Assembly: GCA_007694935.1 (NCBI GenBank)
Contig: REES01000080.1
Span: forward strand, 1 to 38,453
Direction of reading: 5' to 3'
DNA length: 38,453 nt
Source of the DNA: Rhodospirillales bacterium
Lineage (GTDB): Bacteria > Pseudomonadota > Alphaproteobacteria > Rhodospirillales > Defluviicoccaceae
In this document: positions 27,640 to 37,138 of the stretch, in pieces
Layout: each line of letters opens with the position of its first letter
Numbering within the stretch: the first letter of the stretch is position 1
Program-made: the position numbers and the translations under genes
The notes under the pieces: generated by a model
Database searches by the model: none
Told to the model about the DNA's origin: nothing
The model's input: the letters and a program-made list of their open reading frames with translations, nothing else

Positions 27640-28474
27640 GCTCGGGATCATCGCGGGAGCTGGCGACCTGCCGGTTCGTCTGATCGAGGCGTGCCGGGCG
27701 TCGGGCCGGCGGTTTTTCGTTCTCGCTCTGGAGGGGCAGACCCCGGAGGAGACGGTCATCGGGTCCCCCCACGCCTGGGTTCGCATGGGCGCGGCCGGAC
27801 ACGCGCTGAAGTTGCTGCGTCAGGCCGAGGTGGAGGAGGTGGTGCTCGCCGGCCGGGTTCGCAGGCCTTCCCTCGCCGAACTCCGGCCGGACCTGTGGGC
27901 GACGCGGTTCATCGCCAGGGTCGGGCCCAAGGCCATCGGCGATGACGGCATTCTGGGCGTTCTTCTGAAGGAGCTCGAGGAAAAGGAAGGGTTCCGGGTG
28001 GTCGGAGCGGACAGTCTGCTGCCCGATGTCCTGGCCGCCGCCGGCGTCCTTGGCCGCATCAAGCCGGATCAGCAGGCCATGGACGATATCCGGCGGGGGC
28101 TCGAGGTAGCCAGGGCCCTCTGCCGTCTGGACATCGGACAGGCGGCGGTGGTGCAGCAAGGTCTGGTGCTGGCGGTGGAAGCGATCGAAGGCACCGATGC
28201 CATGCTGGAACGCGCGGCTGGTCTTCGTCGCGATGGGCCGGGCGGGGTGCTGGTCAAGGTGGGGAGCGGCAAGCAGGAAGGCCGTGCCGACCTGCCGGCG
28301 ATCGGTGAGGCCTCGGTACGGCGGGCGGCAGAGGCAGGTCTGCGCGGCGTCGCGGTGGAGGCGGGCAACGCCATCGTCATCGACCGGGAGCGCGTGGTCA
28401 CCACCGCCGATGCGGAAGGTCTGTTCGTGATCGGCGTCAGTGCGGAGGATCGGGCTGAAGGCCCGGCATCCTGA
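27629..28474 (+). CDS. lpxI: UDP-2,3-diacylglucosamine diphosphatase LpxI (DUF1009)
   Basis: LpxI (281 aa) hydrolyses UDP-2,3-diacylglucosamine to lipid X. It is the alphaproteobacterial replacement for LpxH. The N-terminal domain starts [20 protein letters not shown], and the C-terminal catalytic domain includes [26 protein letters not shown] and [21 protein letters not shown]. It lies between lpxA and lpxB, the expected place. A TTG two codons upstream (27623) could also serve, but the ATG at 27629 puts the start directly before the conserved LPKLGIIAG. Confidence 0.95.
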   Translation: MLPKLGIIAGAGDLPVRLIEACRASGRRFFVLALEGQTPEETVIGSPHAWVRMGAAGHALKLLRQAEVEEVVLAGRVRRPSLAELRPDLWATRFIARVGPKAIGDDGILGVLLKELEEKEGFRVVGADSLLPDVLAAAGVLGRIKPDQQAMDDIRRGLEVARALCRLDIGQAAVVQQGLVLAVEAIEGTDAMLERAAGLRRDGPGGVLVKVGSGKQEGRADLPAIGEASVRRAAEAGLRGVAVEAGNAIVIDRERVVTTADAEGLFVIGVSAEDRAEGPAS

Positions 28475-28481
28475 CGACCCG

Positions 28482-29738
28482 ATGGAGATGGCCTCCTGCA
28501 TGGTGCGCCGACGGCCGCTGATCTTCCTGATCGCCGGGGAGCCTTCGGGGGATGCCATCGGCGCGCGCCTGATGGCGGCCATCAGCCGACAGAGTGGCGG
28601 CGAGGCCGTCTTTGCCGGTGTTGGCGGTGCCGCCATGGAGGCACAGGGGCTCGACAGCCTGTTCCCGATGCATGAGCTGTCGCTGATGGGAGCGGCGGAG
28701 CTGCTGCCGCATCTGCCGCGGCTTCTTCGGCGCATTCGCCTGACCGCCGACACTATCTGCCGGGTTCGCCCTGATGTGGTCGTGTCCATCGACGTGCCGG
28801 GCTTTGCCTTCCGGGTTGAGAAGCGCCTGCAGGGCGAGGGGATCCCGCTGGTTCACTACGTGGCACCCCAGGTGTGGGCATGGAAGCCGGGCCGGGCCCG
28901 AGAGATCGCCGGCTTTCTCGACCATCTCATGGTGCTGCTGCCGTTCGAGCCGCGGTACTTCGAGGTCGAGGGGCTGCCCTGCACGTTTGTCGGCCACCCG
29001 GTGCTGGAGACTGCGTCCGCTTCCGGGGACGGTGCCGGTTTCCGCCGGTGTCATGGTATCGCCGCTGACGCGCCACTGCTGTGCGTGCTGCCGGGAAGTC
29101 GCCGCGGTGAGGTTCGCCGGCTGCTGCCGGCCTTTGCCGGTGCGCTGTCCCGGCTGGCCGACACCCACCCCGGCTTAAGGGTGGTGGTGCCGGCTGTGCC
29201 CCACTTGCAGGCGGAAATCGCTGCACAGGCTGAGACTTGGGCCGTTTCGACCGTGGTCATCGCCGCAGATGACCGTCGCTATGATGCCTTCGTGGCCGCC
29301 GATGCCGCCCTGGCGGCCTCGGGAACGGTGGCTTTGGAACTGGCCATGGCCGGCACGCCGATGGTCATCGCCTACCGGCTCAATCCGGTCACGGGCTGGC
29401 TGGCCCGCCGCGTCCTCAAGATCGAGCATGTCAACCTGATCAACCTGATCCTCGGGCAGGGGGTCATCCCGGAGCTCTTGCAGCAGAACTGCCGGCCAGA
29501 CCGGCTCGCCGATGCGGTCGGGCGCTTGCTTGACGATGGCGAAGCGCGTGCCGCACAGCGCCGGGCGGCCCGGCAGGCCCTGGAGACCTTGAAACCTGGC
29601 GGCGCGTTGCCCAGCGAGCGCGCGGCGGAAGTGGTTCTGGCTCACGTCGGCCGTCCATCCCGCTTTCCGGTCACGCGACCGCAGGCGTTGGCGTTGCCGG
29701 CATATGCCCAAGAACCGACGTCGCCGGCAGCGCGCTGA
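28482..29738 (+). CDS. lpxB: Lipid-A-disaccharide synthase
   Basis: LpxB (418 aa) is a GT19 glycosyltransferase joining lipid X and UDP-diacyl-GlcN into the lipid A disaccharide at the inner membrane. It shows LIFLIAGEPSGDAIGARLM at the N-terminus, MGAAELLPHLPRLLRRI, DVPGFAFRVEK, HYVAPQVWAWKPGRA, FVGHPVLE, LPGSRRGEVRRLLP and AASGTVALELAMAGTPMVIAYR. I chose the ATG at 28482, 7 bp beyond lpxI. A GTG at 28440 inside lpxI and ATGs at 28488 and 28500 are alternatives. It ends the plus-strand cluster and converges on malQ with 45 bp between, where I see no terminator. Confidence 0.95.
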   Translation: MEMASCMVRRRPLIFLIAGEPSGDAIGARLMAAISRQSGGEAVFAGVGGAAMEAQGLDSLFPMHELSLMGAAELLPHLPRLLRRIRLTADTICRVRPDVVVSIDVPGFAFRVEKRLQGEGIPLVHYVAPQVWAWKPGRAREIAGFLDHLMVLLPFEPRYFEVEGLPCTFVGHPVLETASASGDGAGFRRCHGIAADAPLLCVLPGSRRGEVRRLLPAFAGALSRLADTHPGLRVVVPAVPHLQAEIAAQAETWAVSTVVIAADDRRYDAFVAADAALAASGTVALELAMAGTPMVIAYRLNPVTGWLARRVLKIEHVNLINLILGQGVIPELLQQNCRPDRLADAVGRLLDDGEARAAQRRAARQALETLKPGGALPSERAAEVVLAHVGRPSRFPVTRPQALALPAYAQEPTSPAAR

Positions 29739-29783
29739 CAGTGAGGCCGAACGCGCCGGGGATTTGCGGGTTGAACTCGGCGG

Positions 29784-31982
29784 CTACCGGGTCGTTTGCG
29801 TGCGCAGACCTTCCTGGTGGCGCTGCTTGAGCATGTCACGCAACAGCCGCATCGTCGGGGTCAGGCCCAGCTCCTCGACCGGCGCCGACAGCCGCCGGCG
29901 CCAGTTCGGGCGCTCGTCCACTGTGCCCGGCAGGTTGAGCTGCTCTTCCTCCAGGGTGATGTCGTCGATCTGCACCATCATCAGCAGGGCCGGCGACAGC
30001 GCCAAGTAGCCGTGGACGGCGGCGATCAGCGCCGGCGCCATGATGCCGTCGGACAGCGCCGACTGGGCGTCCGCGGGCAGCAGGCCGGCCTCGGTCACCG
30101 CCGTGACCAGGGCGCGGCGGTCACTGATCCGCGCCGACCACTCGCTCTGCTCGATTGCGGGGGAGGGGTAGAGCGCGAGGTCGCGGCGGAGGCCGATATC
30201 GGTGCCCTTCCAGAACCCGGCGAGGGTCGCGAGATCGTGGGTGGTAACGCAGGCGAGGGCCAGCTTCGGGTAAGACTGCGGCTCCTTGAATCGATCGTCA
30301 TCCTTTTCGAAGTAGAGCACGCGATAGGACAGAATGTTGCACTCCGCCATGCGGTCGCGGAACCCCGGCGGTACCGTTCCGAGGTCTTCGCCGATGACCA
30401 TGCAGCCGGCGCGCTCGCTCTCCAGGGAGAGGATGCCCAGCAGATCCTCGAACGGATAGGCGACATAGACCCCCTCCGCCGCCGGTGCGCCGGCCGGTAT
30501 CCAGTAGAGATGCAGGAGACCCATCACATGGTCGATGCGGAGTGCGCCGGCATGGCGCATGTTGGCACGCACCATGGCGATAAAGGGCTCGTATGCCTGC
30601 TCTTCCAGGGTGCGCGGGTTGAGCGGCGGCAGCCCCCAGTCCTGCCCCATCATGTTGAAGGGATCCGGGGGCGCGCCGACGTGGACGGCGCCGACGACCA
30701 CGTCCTGGTCGCTCCACGCATCGGCGCCGCCGGGATCCACCCCGACCGCCAAGTCGCGATAGAGTCCGATCGCGAGGCCGTCACGAACGGCACGCTCCTG
30801 CACCGCGGCGAGCTGAAGGTCGGCCTGCCACTGCAGGTACTCGAAGAACGCCACGCGCTCGCGCTGAGCCTTGGCGAACGTCGCCACCGCCGACGAACAC
30901 GGATCGCGGTAGTCGTCCGGCCACTCCTGCCAGGGCAGCCCGTCGAAATGCTCCGACAGCGCCTGGTAGATCGCGAACCGCCGGAGCCTTTCGGCGCCTT
31001 CGGCGTCCCGGAACTGCCGGAACCCCGGGTCATCCGGATCGCCGTTGCGATCCAGCCGGGTGCGGCGCAAGAAGTCGGCGAAGATGTCCTCGCAGATCTC
31101 GTGCTTGAGGGCGGTGACGCGGGTGTAGTCGACCCGCGGCAGGGCGCGCAGGGTCGCGATCTCCCCCTGCCGTTCCTCCACCCTCTTCCGGGCGGCAGGG
31201 CTGGCGGCCAGGTCCGGCATGCCGGCGACATCCAGAAAGATTTGGTTGAGGAACAGGCGGCTGCTGGGGGAGTAGGGGCTCGCCCGCTCCGGATCATGCG
31301 GGAACAGCGCGTGCAGCGGATTCACCCCGATGGCGGCGGCGCCGAGCGAGGCGGCGCTGTCCACCAGCGTTCGCAAGCTGCCGAAATCGCCGATGCCCCA
31401 GTCGTTGGCGGAGCGCAGCGAGTAGACGTGAGCTGCAATCCCCCACAGGCGCTTGCCCCGGGCGAACGCCTTGGGCAGAAAGCACTGGTGCGGGACGACA
31501 ATGAGGCGCATCGGCTTCCAGTCGATCTCGGTCAGGAAGACCTCGTGGTAGCCGGTCGGCAGAGTCCAGGGGAGTTGCAGCTGCCTCCGCTCTATCCGTT
31601 CTCCCCGGACGGTGCGGCTGCCGCCGACGGGGAGATCCACGGGACGGAACACCAAGCGGTGGTGGTCGCCTTGTTCGGTTTTTAGTTCCAGGGTGACGTC
31701 CTGGCGGACCGATCCGGCGGCAAGCGACATCGTGATGGTAGCGGTCTCGCCCAGCCGGACCACCAGCACCGGCGGCAAAGGCCGCAGCCATGGCCGTTCC
31801 TCGAACGCGTGGATGCTGTCCGCGACTGCCTGATCGTCCTCCGCGTCGATGCCCATGGCGGCGAGGATGGTCCGCTTGGTGGCGTCGCCGGCCTCATGGA
31901 GGTTGCCCCAGATGTCCCAGTATCGCGGCTCGAGGCCGGCCATCTCGGCCAAGTGATGCAGGGCCTCGCTTGATTTCGCCAT
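29784..31982 (-). CDS. malQ: 4-alpha-glucanotransferase (amylomaltase)
   Basis: MalQ (732 aa) moves alpha-1,4-glucan segments between oligosaccharides and releases glucose, reprocessing short glucans left by debranching. It is a GH77 enzyme. The nucleophile region is ALRIDHVMGLLHLYWIP, the acid/base region is CMVIGEDLGTVP, and the third carboxylate is in CVTTHDLATLAGFW. NDWGIGDFGSL and the N-terminal domain typical of the longer proteobacterial form are also present. The ATG at 31982 has GGGAG upstream and is 23 bp after glgX. The frame extends further into glgX, but that part is unrelated. It is the last gene of the glycogen module. Confidence 0.95.
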   Translation of the reverse strand: MAKSSEALHHLAEMAGLEPRYWDIWGNLHEAGDATKRTILAAMGIDAEDDQAVADSIHAFEERPWLRPLPPVLVVRLGETATITMSLAAGSVRQDVTLELKTEQGDHHRLVFRPVDLPVGGSRTVRGERIERRQLQLPWTLPTGYHEVFLTEIDWKPMRLIVVPHQCFLPKAFARGKRLWGIAAHVYSLRSANDWGIGDFGSLRTLVDSAASLGAAAIGVNPLHALFPHDPERASPYSPSSRLFLNQIFLDVAGMPDLAASPAARKRVEERQGEIATLRALPRVDYTRVTALKHEICEDIFADFLRRTRLDRNGDPDDPGFRQFRDAEGAERLRRFAIYQALSEHFDGLPWQEWPDDYRDPCSSAVATFAKAQRERVAFFEYLQWQADLQLAAVQERAVRDGLAIGLYRDLAVGVDPGGADAWSDQDVVVGAVHVGAPPDPFNMMGQDWGLPPLNPRTLEEQAYEPFIAMVRANMRHAGALRIDHVMGLLHLYWIPAGAPAAEGVYVAYPFEDLLGILSLESERAGCMVIGEDLGTVPPGFRDRMAECNILSYRVLYFEKDDDRFKEPQSYPKLALACVTTHDLATLAGFWKGTDIGLRRDLALYPSPAIEQSEWSARISDRRALVTAVTEAGLLPADAQSALSDGIMAPALIAAVHGYLALSPALLMMVQIDDITLEEEQLNLPGTVDERPNWRRRLSAPVEELGLTPTMRLLRDMLKQRHQEGLRTQTTR

Positions 31983-32005
31983 CGGCGTCTCCCGGGTGGT
32001 GGCCT

Positions 32006-34108
32006 TCAGACGTCGTGCAGCAGGACGGTGGATCGATCGGCAGCGCGGAGGGTTTCTCCACCGCCGAAGCTTCCGGTGTCTCCTGCGCTGTCGGGGTTGG
32101 CGGTATCGAGCACGCGCACCCACCGGCCGCTGAGCCGAGGTTCCGGCAGCCGGAACGGAACCGTCCCGTCGTGGGCGTTGAGGATCAGCAGGAAGTGCTC
32201 GTCGATGCCGTCCGGCGACAGCGCCTTGCCGTCGCGGTACACCTCCATGCCGAGGCATCGCAGATGGGGCGACGACCAGTCGGCATCGGTCATCTCGTGC
32301 CCTTCCGACGCGAGCCAGGTGACATCCTTCACGTCGCTGTCGCCGATGGCGGTGCCGGTGAGGAAACGAGCGCGGCGGAAAACCGGATGATCCCGGCGCA
32401 GACGGATCAATTGCTGGGCGAACCGGAGCAAGGCGCGATCGTCGTCGCTATGATTGTCCCAGTGTACCCAGCCGATCTCGTTGTCCTGGCAGTAGGCGTT
32501 ATTGTTGCCGTGCTGGGTGCGCCCGAATTCATCGCCGGCCACCAGCATGGGCGTGCCCTGGGACAACAGCAGGGTGGCCAGAAAATTGCGTTTCTGCCGC
32601 GCACGGAGGGCGTTGATGCCGGCGTCTTGGGTGGGGCCTTCGTGCCCGCAGTTCCAACTGTAGTTGGAGTCGGTCCCGTCGCGGTTGTCCTCGCCGTTAG
32701 CTTCGTTGTGCTTGTGGTTATAGCTCACCATGTCGTTGAGGGTGAAGCCGTCGTGAGCGGTGATGAAGTTTAGGCTGGCCCAGGGACGCCGCCCCTTGTG
32801 CTGGAAGATCTGCGACGAGCCGGAGAGGCGCGAGGCCAGGTCGCCGACGGTGTGATGGTCACCACGCCAGAACCGGCGTACGTTGTCCCGGTACTTGTCG
32901 TTCCACTCCGCCCACACCGGCGGGAAGTTGCCGAGCTGATAGCCGTCGATGCCCACGTCCCAGGGCTCGGCGATCAGCTTGACCCGCGACAGCACCGGGT
33001 CCTGTAGCACCGCATCGAGGAATCCGGAGTAGGGGTCGAAGCTGTGCCCTTCGCGGGCGAGCGTGGTGGTCAGGTCGAAGCGGAACCCATCCACGTGCAT
33101 TTCCTGCACCCAGTAGCGCAAGGAGTCCATCACCATCTGCAGGACGCGCGGATGGCTCAGGTTGAACGAGTTGCCGCAGCCGGTGAAGTCCATGTATTGG
33201 CGCTTGTCCGCCGCCAGGATGTAATAGGCCGCATTGTCGATACCGCGGAACGACACCGTGGGCCCGAACTCGTTGCCTTCGCCGGTGTGGTTGTAGACCA
33301 CGTCGAGGATGACCTCGATGCCGGCGGCATGCAGGCTCGCCACCATGGTCTTGAACTCTCGCGCCGCCCGTTTGCTGTGCAGCCGGTGGTCGGCAGAGAA
33401 GTAGTTGACCGAGTTGTAGCCCCAGTAATTGCCCCGCCCGGTGGCGACGAGATGGGGTTCGTCGACGATGGTCTGGACCGGCAGCAATTCCACCGCGGTG
33501 ATTCCAAGCTTGACCAGGTAGTCGATCACCGGCGGCGAGCCGAGCCCGGCGAAGGTGCCGCGCAGTTCTTCCGGGACGTCCGGATGGAGCTTGGTGAAGC
33601 CGCGCAAGTGCAGTTCGTAGACCACCGTCTGCGACCACGGTCGGTTGGGAAAGCGCTCCTCCCCCCAGGTGAATGCTGGTTCCACCACTCGGCACTTCGG
33701 CATCTGCGGGGCGCTGTCGCGGCGATCGAACGAAACGTCACCCCGGCTGCTGCCCCGCTTGTAGCCGAACAAGGTATCGGTCAGGACCAACTGGCCGTCC
33801 ACGGCGCGGGCGTACGGGTCGAGCAGCAGCTTGTTGGGGTTGAAGCGATGCCCCCGGGACGGGTCATAGGGCCCATGGACCCGGTAGCCGTAGAGCTGGC
33901 CCGGTTGCACCCCGACGATATAGCCGTGCCAGACCTGGTTGGTATACTCGGGCAGGCGGATGCGGTCGGTCTCCTTGTTGCCGGCCGCATCGAACAGGCA
34001 GAGCTCCACGCTGTCCGCGTTCTCCGAGAACAGCGCGAAATTGACGCCGCGACCGTCCCAGCTCGCGCCGAGGGGGGACGGGCTGCCGGGTTCAAGCTTC
34101 CTCTGCAT
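32006..34108 (-). CDS. glgX: Glycogen debranching enzyme GlgX (isoamylase type)
   Basis: GlgX (700 aa) cleaves alpha-1,6 branches of phosphorylase-trimmed glycogen. An N-terminal CBM48 domain ([31 protein letters not shown]) precedes the GH13 barrel. Catalytic regions are [13 protein letters not shown] (nucleophile), [10 protein letters not shown] (acid) and [39 protein letters not shown] is a GlgX hallmark. Length is normal. Its start lies 17 bp inside the end of glgB, so the two are probably coupled. Confidence 0.96.
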   Translation of the reverse strand: MQRKLEPGSPSPLGASWDGRGVNFALFSENADSVELCLFDAAGNKETDRIRLPEYTNQVWHGYIVGVQPGQLYGYRVHGPYDPSRGHRFNPNKLLLDPYARAVDGQLVLTDTLFGYKRGSSRGDVSFDRRDSAPQMPKCRVVEPAFTWGEERFPNRPWSQTVVYELHLRGFTKLHPDVPEELRGTFAGLGSPPVIDYLVKLGITAVELLPVQTIVDEPHLVATGRGNYWGYNSVNYFSADHRLHSKRAAREFKTMVASLHAAGIEVILDVVYNHTGEGNEFGPTVSFRGIDNAAYYILAADKRQYMDFTGCGNSFNLSHPRVLQMVMDSLRYWVQEMHVDGFRFDLTTTLAREGHSFDPYSGFLDAVLQDPVLSRVKLIAEPWDVGIDGYQLGNFPPVWAEWNDKYRDNVRRFWRGDHHTVGDLASRLSGSSQIFQHKGRRPWASLNFITAHDGFTLNDMVSYNHKHNEANGEDNRDGTDSNYSWNCGHEGPTQDAGINALRARQKRNFLATLLLSQGTPMLVAGDEFGRTQHGNNNAYCQDNEIGWVHWDNHSDDDRALLRFAQQLIRLRRDHPVFRRARFLTGTAIGDSDVKDVTWLASEGHEMTDADWSSPHLRCLGMEVYRDGKALSPDGIDEHFLLILNAHDGTVPFRLPEPRLSGRWVRVLDTANPDSAGDTGSFGGGETLRAADRSTVLLHDV

Positions 34109-36422
34109 CGGTCCGCGGGGTTTCGGCGGGCTCCACCTCGGCGGACAGCTCCTCCGTGCCCGCAGCCTCCTCGGCAGTGTCTTCGGCTTCGGGTGTCACC
34201 ACCACTTCCCGATGCGGCTTGAGCACCACGGCGCCAAGCGGGGGAAGCACGAGATCCAATGAGAACGGATGGCCGTGGGCCTCCCGTTCTTCCGCATCCA
34301 CCCGACCCTGGTTGCCGACGCCGCTGCCTTCGTAGCAGGCGGCGTCGGTGTTCAGGATTTCGTCATAGCTGCCACCGACGGGGACGCCGATGCGATAGGA
34401 TTGCCGGACCACCGGCGTGAAGTTGCAGACCACCACCACGAAGTCCTCGGGGTCCTTGGCCTTGCGGATATAGGAGATGATGCTGTTATCGGAGTCGTGG
34501 CAGTCGATCCAGCTAAAGCCCTCGGGGGCGCAGTCGGTCTCATACAGCGCCGGGTTGGACCGGTAGAGCATGTTGATATCCCGGACGAGGTTGTGCAATC
34601 CGCGCTGCAGCGGGTAATCCAGCAGGTGCCAGTCCAGGCTCTTGTTATGGTTCCACTCGTCCCCCTGGCCGAACTCGATGCCCATGAACAGGAGCTTCTT
34701 CCCGGACATCGTGTACATGAAAGTCAGGTAGGTCCGGAGATTGGCGAATTTTTGCCAGCCGTCGCCCGGCATCTTGGACAGGAGCGAGCCCTTCCCGTGT
34801 ACGACCTCGTCATGGGAGAGCGGCAGGATGAAGTTCTCGGTGAACGAGTAGAGCAGCCCGAAGGTAAGCAGATCGTGATGGTAGCGGCGATGAACCGGAT
34901 CCTTGCTGATGTAGCGCAGGGTATCGTTCATCCAGCCCATGTTCCACTTGTAGCCGAAGCCGAGGCCGCCGAGATACGTCGGCCGGCTGACCGCCGGCCA
35001 GGCGGTGGATTCCTCGGCCACGGTCATCACTCCCTCGTGATGGCCGTAGACCAGCTCGTTCATGGTCTTGATGAAGTCGATCGCCTCCAGGTTCTCCCGC
35101 CCGCCGAACACGTTGGGGATCCACTCGCCCTCCTTGCGGCTGTAGTCCAGGTACAGCATCGAGGCGACGGCATCGACCCGGAGCCCGTCGACGTGGAACT
35201 CCTCCATCCAGTACAGCGCGTTGGACAGCAGGAAGTTGCGCACCTCGGTGCGGCCGTAGTTGTAGATCAGGGTATCCCAGTCCATGTGCCGGCCCAGCCG
35301 TGGGTCCGAGTGCTCATAGAGGTGGGTGCCGTCGAAATAGCAGAGGCCGTGGGCGTCGCCGGGGAAGTGTCCGGCCACCCAGTCGATCAACACGCCGAGG
35401 CCTTCCTGGTGGCAGCGATCGATGAAGTATTTGAGGTCGGACGGCTTGCCGTAGCGGCTGGTGGCAGCGAACAGCCCGGTCGGCTGATACCCCCACGAGC
35501 CGTCGAACGGATACTCGTGGATCGGCATCAGCTCGATGTGGGTGAAGCCCAAGTCCTTGACGTAGGCGATCAGGTCATCGGCCAGCTCGCGATAGGTGAG
35601 ATAGCGGTTGCCCTCCTCGGGGCGGCGCTTCCAGGACCCCAGGTGGACCTCGTAGATGGCGACGGGGGCGTCGCGATCATGGGCGTGGGCGCGCCGGCCC
35701 ATCCACGCCTGGTCGTTCCACTTGTAGGGGGTGGGATCATGCACCACCGAGGCGGTGGCGGGCGGATGTTCCGCCTCGAAGGCGTAGGGATCGGCCTTCA
35801 GGGCCATCAGCTCGCCGAAGCCGGCCCGCACCTCGAATTTATAGCGGGCTCCCGGCCCGACGCCGGGCAGGAAGATTTCCCAGACACCCGCTTCGTGCCG
35901 GTTGCGCATGGGGTGCATGCGACCGTCCCAGTTGTTGAAGTCGCCGACCACGCTGACCTTGCGTGCGTTGGGCGCCCACACCGCGAAGGTGGTTCCGGCC
36001 ACACCCTCCATCACGGTCGGGTGCGCCCCCAACTTTTCGAAAATCCGGAGATGCTTGCCCTCGGTGAGCAGGTGCAGGTCGAGCTGGCCCAGGATCGGCG
36101 GGAACCGGTACGGGTCCTCGATCTGGTACTCCTCGGCGGAGTCGCGGGGCAGGATGCTCAGCCGGTACCGGAACGGTGCAGCCTTGTCCTCGATCGGCCC
36201 CATGAAGAAGCCCTGGGGCCGGACGCATTCCAGTTCGCCGACGACGTCGCCGGTCGCCGACTCGATCACCGAAACCCGTCTGGCATCGGGCTGGTAGGTG
36301 CGGACCACGATGGTCCTGGTGTCGCCGCTGACCTCCGTGTGCATGCCGAGGATAGCGAACGGATCGTGATGGTCCGCGTTGAGAATCTTGTCGATGTCGG
36401 CTTGCAGCTTGGCGTGTTTCAT
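34092..36422 (-). CDS. glgB: 1,4-alpha-glucan branching enzyme
   Basis: GlgB (776 aa) creates alpha-1,6 branches in glycogen. It has the two N-terminal CBM48-like modules of long GlgB proteins ([11 protein letters not shown] near residue 18; [25 protein letters not shown] near 145), a GH13 barrel with Asp417 in [15 protein letters not shown], Glu470 in [12 protein letters not shown] and the [13 protein letters not shown] site, and a C-terminal beta domain ending VVLKPHRE. Beyond that it carries an odd 33-residue tail with 13 acidic residues and one arginine. E. coli GlgB is about 728 aa, so the tail is extra. It is the first gene of glgB-glgX-malQ. Confidence 0.97.
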   Translation of the reverse strand: MKHAKLQADIDKILNADHHDPFAILGMHTEVSGDTRTIVVRTYQPDARRVSVIESATGDVVGELECVRPQGFFMGPIEDKAAPFRYRLSILPRDSAEEYQIEDPYRFPPILGQLDLHLLTEGKHLRIFEKLGAHPTVMEGVAGTTFAVWAPNARKVSVVGDFNNWDGRMHPMRNRHEAGVWEIFLPGVGPGARYKFEVRAGFGELMALKADPYAFEAEHPPATASVVHDPTPYKWNDQAWMGRRAHAHDRDAPVAIYEVHLGSWKRRPEEGNRYLTYRELADDLIAYVKDLGFTHIELMPIHEYPFDGSWGYQPTGLFAATSRYGKPSDLKYFIDRCHQEGLGVLIDWVAGHFPGDAHGLCYFDGTHLYEHSDPRLGRHMDWDTLIYNYGRTEVRNFLLSNALYWMEEFHVDGLRVDAVASMLYLDYSRKEGEWIPNVFGGRENLEAIDFIKTMNELVYGHHEGVMTVAEESTAWPAVSRPTYLGGLGFGYKWNMGWMNDTLRYISKDPVHRRYHHDLLTFGLLYSFTENFILPLSHDEVVHGKGSLLSKMPGDGWQKFANLRTYLTFMYTMSGKKLLFMGIEFGQGDEWNHNKSLDWHLLDYPLQRGLHNLVRDINMLYRSNPALYETDCAPEGFSWIDCHDSDNSIISYIRKAKDPEDFVVVVCNFTPVVRQSYRIGVPVGGSYDEILNTDAACYEGSGVGNQGRVDAEEREAHGHPFSLDLVLPPLGAVVLKPHREVVVTPEAEDTAEEAAGTEELSAEVEPAETPRTDAEEA

Positions 36423-36609
36423 GACCTGATCTGTCCCGTCGATTGTCGCCGCGCGTGGCTGTGGATGCCGCCGTTGATGCTTCTCGATCCGTGATGCCGC
36501 TACGAAACCTGCGATCTCCGACGGGTCGACGCTGCGCGCCGGTGCCGGAGCAGGGCCGTCTCGGGCTGGAGGGCGGAGGGGATGCCGCCGCTCGCGGGGG
36601 AAGCGTGAG
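36423..36609. other. 187-bp gap between the DUF2934 gene and glgB
   Basis: No coding potential or clear hairpin is seen. It must carry the glgB ribosome site (ATCAGGTC just before the start) and may carry the glg promoter, but I cannot point to convincing -10/-35 boxes. Confidence 0.5.
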
Positions 36610-37008
36610 CTAGCTCTTCTTCTTGGCCTTTGACTTCTTGGCCGGTTCCTCCTCCTTGGCTTTGGATGCCGTCTTGGGCTTGGCCGCGCTGGTGGATGCC
36701 GGTTTCGTCGCCGGCTTCTCCGCGGGATTTTCGGCGGGCAGGGCTGCTGCAGAAGTGGCAGGCTTTTCGGCCGCCGCCTTCCCGGCCGGGGCGGGCTCCG
36801 CCGGCTTCGGCGGAGTGGCCGGTTCGGCCTTGGCAGCCGGCTTCGGCGGGGTGGCCGGTTCGGCTGCCGGTGCCGCGGCTGCGTCCTCGGCGTTGATCTC
36901 GGCTTCGGCTTGGCGCCAGTTCTCGTCGTCCTGCCCGATGGGGCAGCCCTGCCGCTCCCAGATCTCGTAGGCGCGCCGTTCGATCCGCTGCTGTCTGTGC
37001 TCGCTCAT
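36610..37008 (-). CDS. DUF2934 domain protein with Ala/Pro/Lys-rich tail
   Basis: This is a 132-aa protein. Residues 1 to about 40 form a DUF2934 domain ([28 protein letters not shown]), a small helical module of unknown function often seen near glycogen or stress genes. The remaining about 90 residues are low-complexity Ala/Pro/Lys/Glu, with a 12-residue internal repeat starting PATPPKPA and 9 lysines in the last 22 residues (ending KKSKAKKKS). The tail looks like histone-H1-like or AlgP-like disordered basic tails and could bind nucleic acid or a polyanion. It lies just upstream of glgB on the same strand; a shared promoter is possible. Function is unknown. Confidence 0.85.
   Translation of the reverse strand: MSEHRQQRIERRAYEIWERQGCPIGQDDENWRQAEAEINAEDAAAAPAAEPATPPKPAAKAEPATPPKPAEPAPAGKAAAEKPATSAAALPAENPAEKPATKPASTSAAKPKTASKAKEEEPAKKSKAKKKS
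36800..36864 (-). repeat. Two-copy 29-bp direct repeat inside the DUF2934 gene
   Basis: Two 29-bp copies (36800-36828 and 36836-36864) differ at one base and are offset by 36 bp, exactly 12 codons. They encode the repeated PATPPKPA segment of the tail. The in-frame offset suggests slippage or unequal exchange in a disordered linker. Confidence 0.8.
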
Positions 37009-37094
37009 GAGGTCGGTCCCCCGTCTGCCGTGCGGCGCCTCAATTCCCCGCTTAAGGCGGAATGAATGTTAGGGCAAGTGCCTGCCGGCCGCGA

Positions 37095-37133
37095 GCGCAA
37101 AATGACGCCTTCTACGCGCCGGTCGCTTTGCGC
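37095..37133 (-). other. Dyad between the Rrf2 regulator gene and the DUF2934 gene
   Basis: GCGCAAA (37095-37101) and TTTGCGC (37127-37133) can pair, with a short GAC/GTC inner pairing. It begins 5 bp after the regulator stop (minus strand). It may be a 3'-end hairpin of that gene or an operator for the DUF2934 promoter. There is no U-tract. Confidence 0.3.
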
Positions 37134-37138
37134 CGGGA

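Noticed and set aside
29704-30009. Small arginine-rich open frame after lpxB
   Set aside because: It overlaps the ends of lpxB and malQ, has no ribosome site and no protein-like character.
29796-31685. 629-codon open frame antisense to malQ
   Set aside because: A shadow of malQ. It begins inside the malQ 3' end, has skewed Arg/Gly/Val/His composition and no recognisable domain.
34269-36494. 741-codon open frame antisense to glgB
   Set aside because: It mirrors glgB codons in a GC-rich genome, shows no family motif, and glgB itself is unmistakable.
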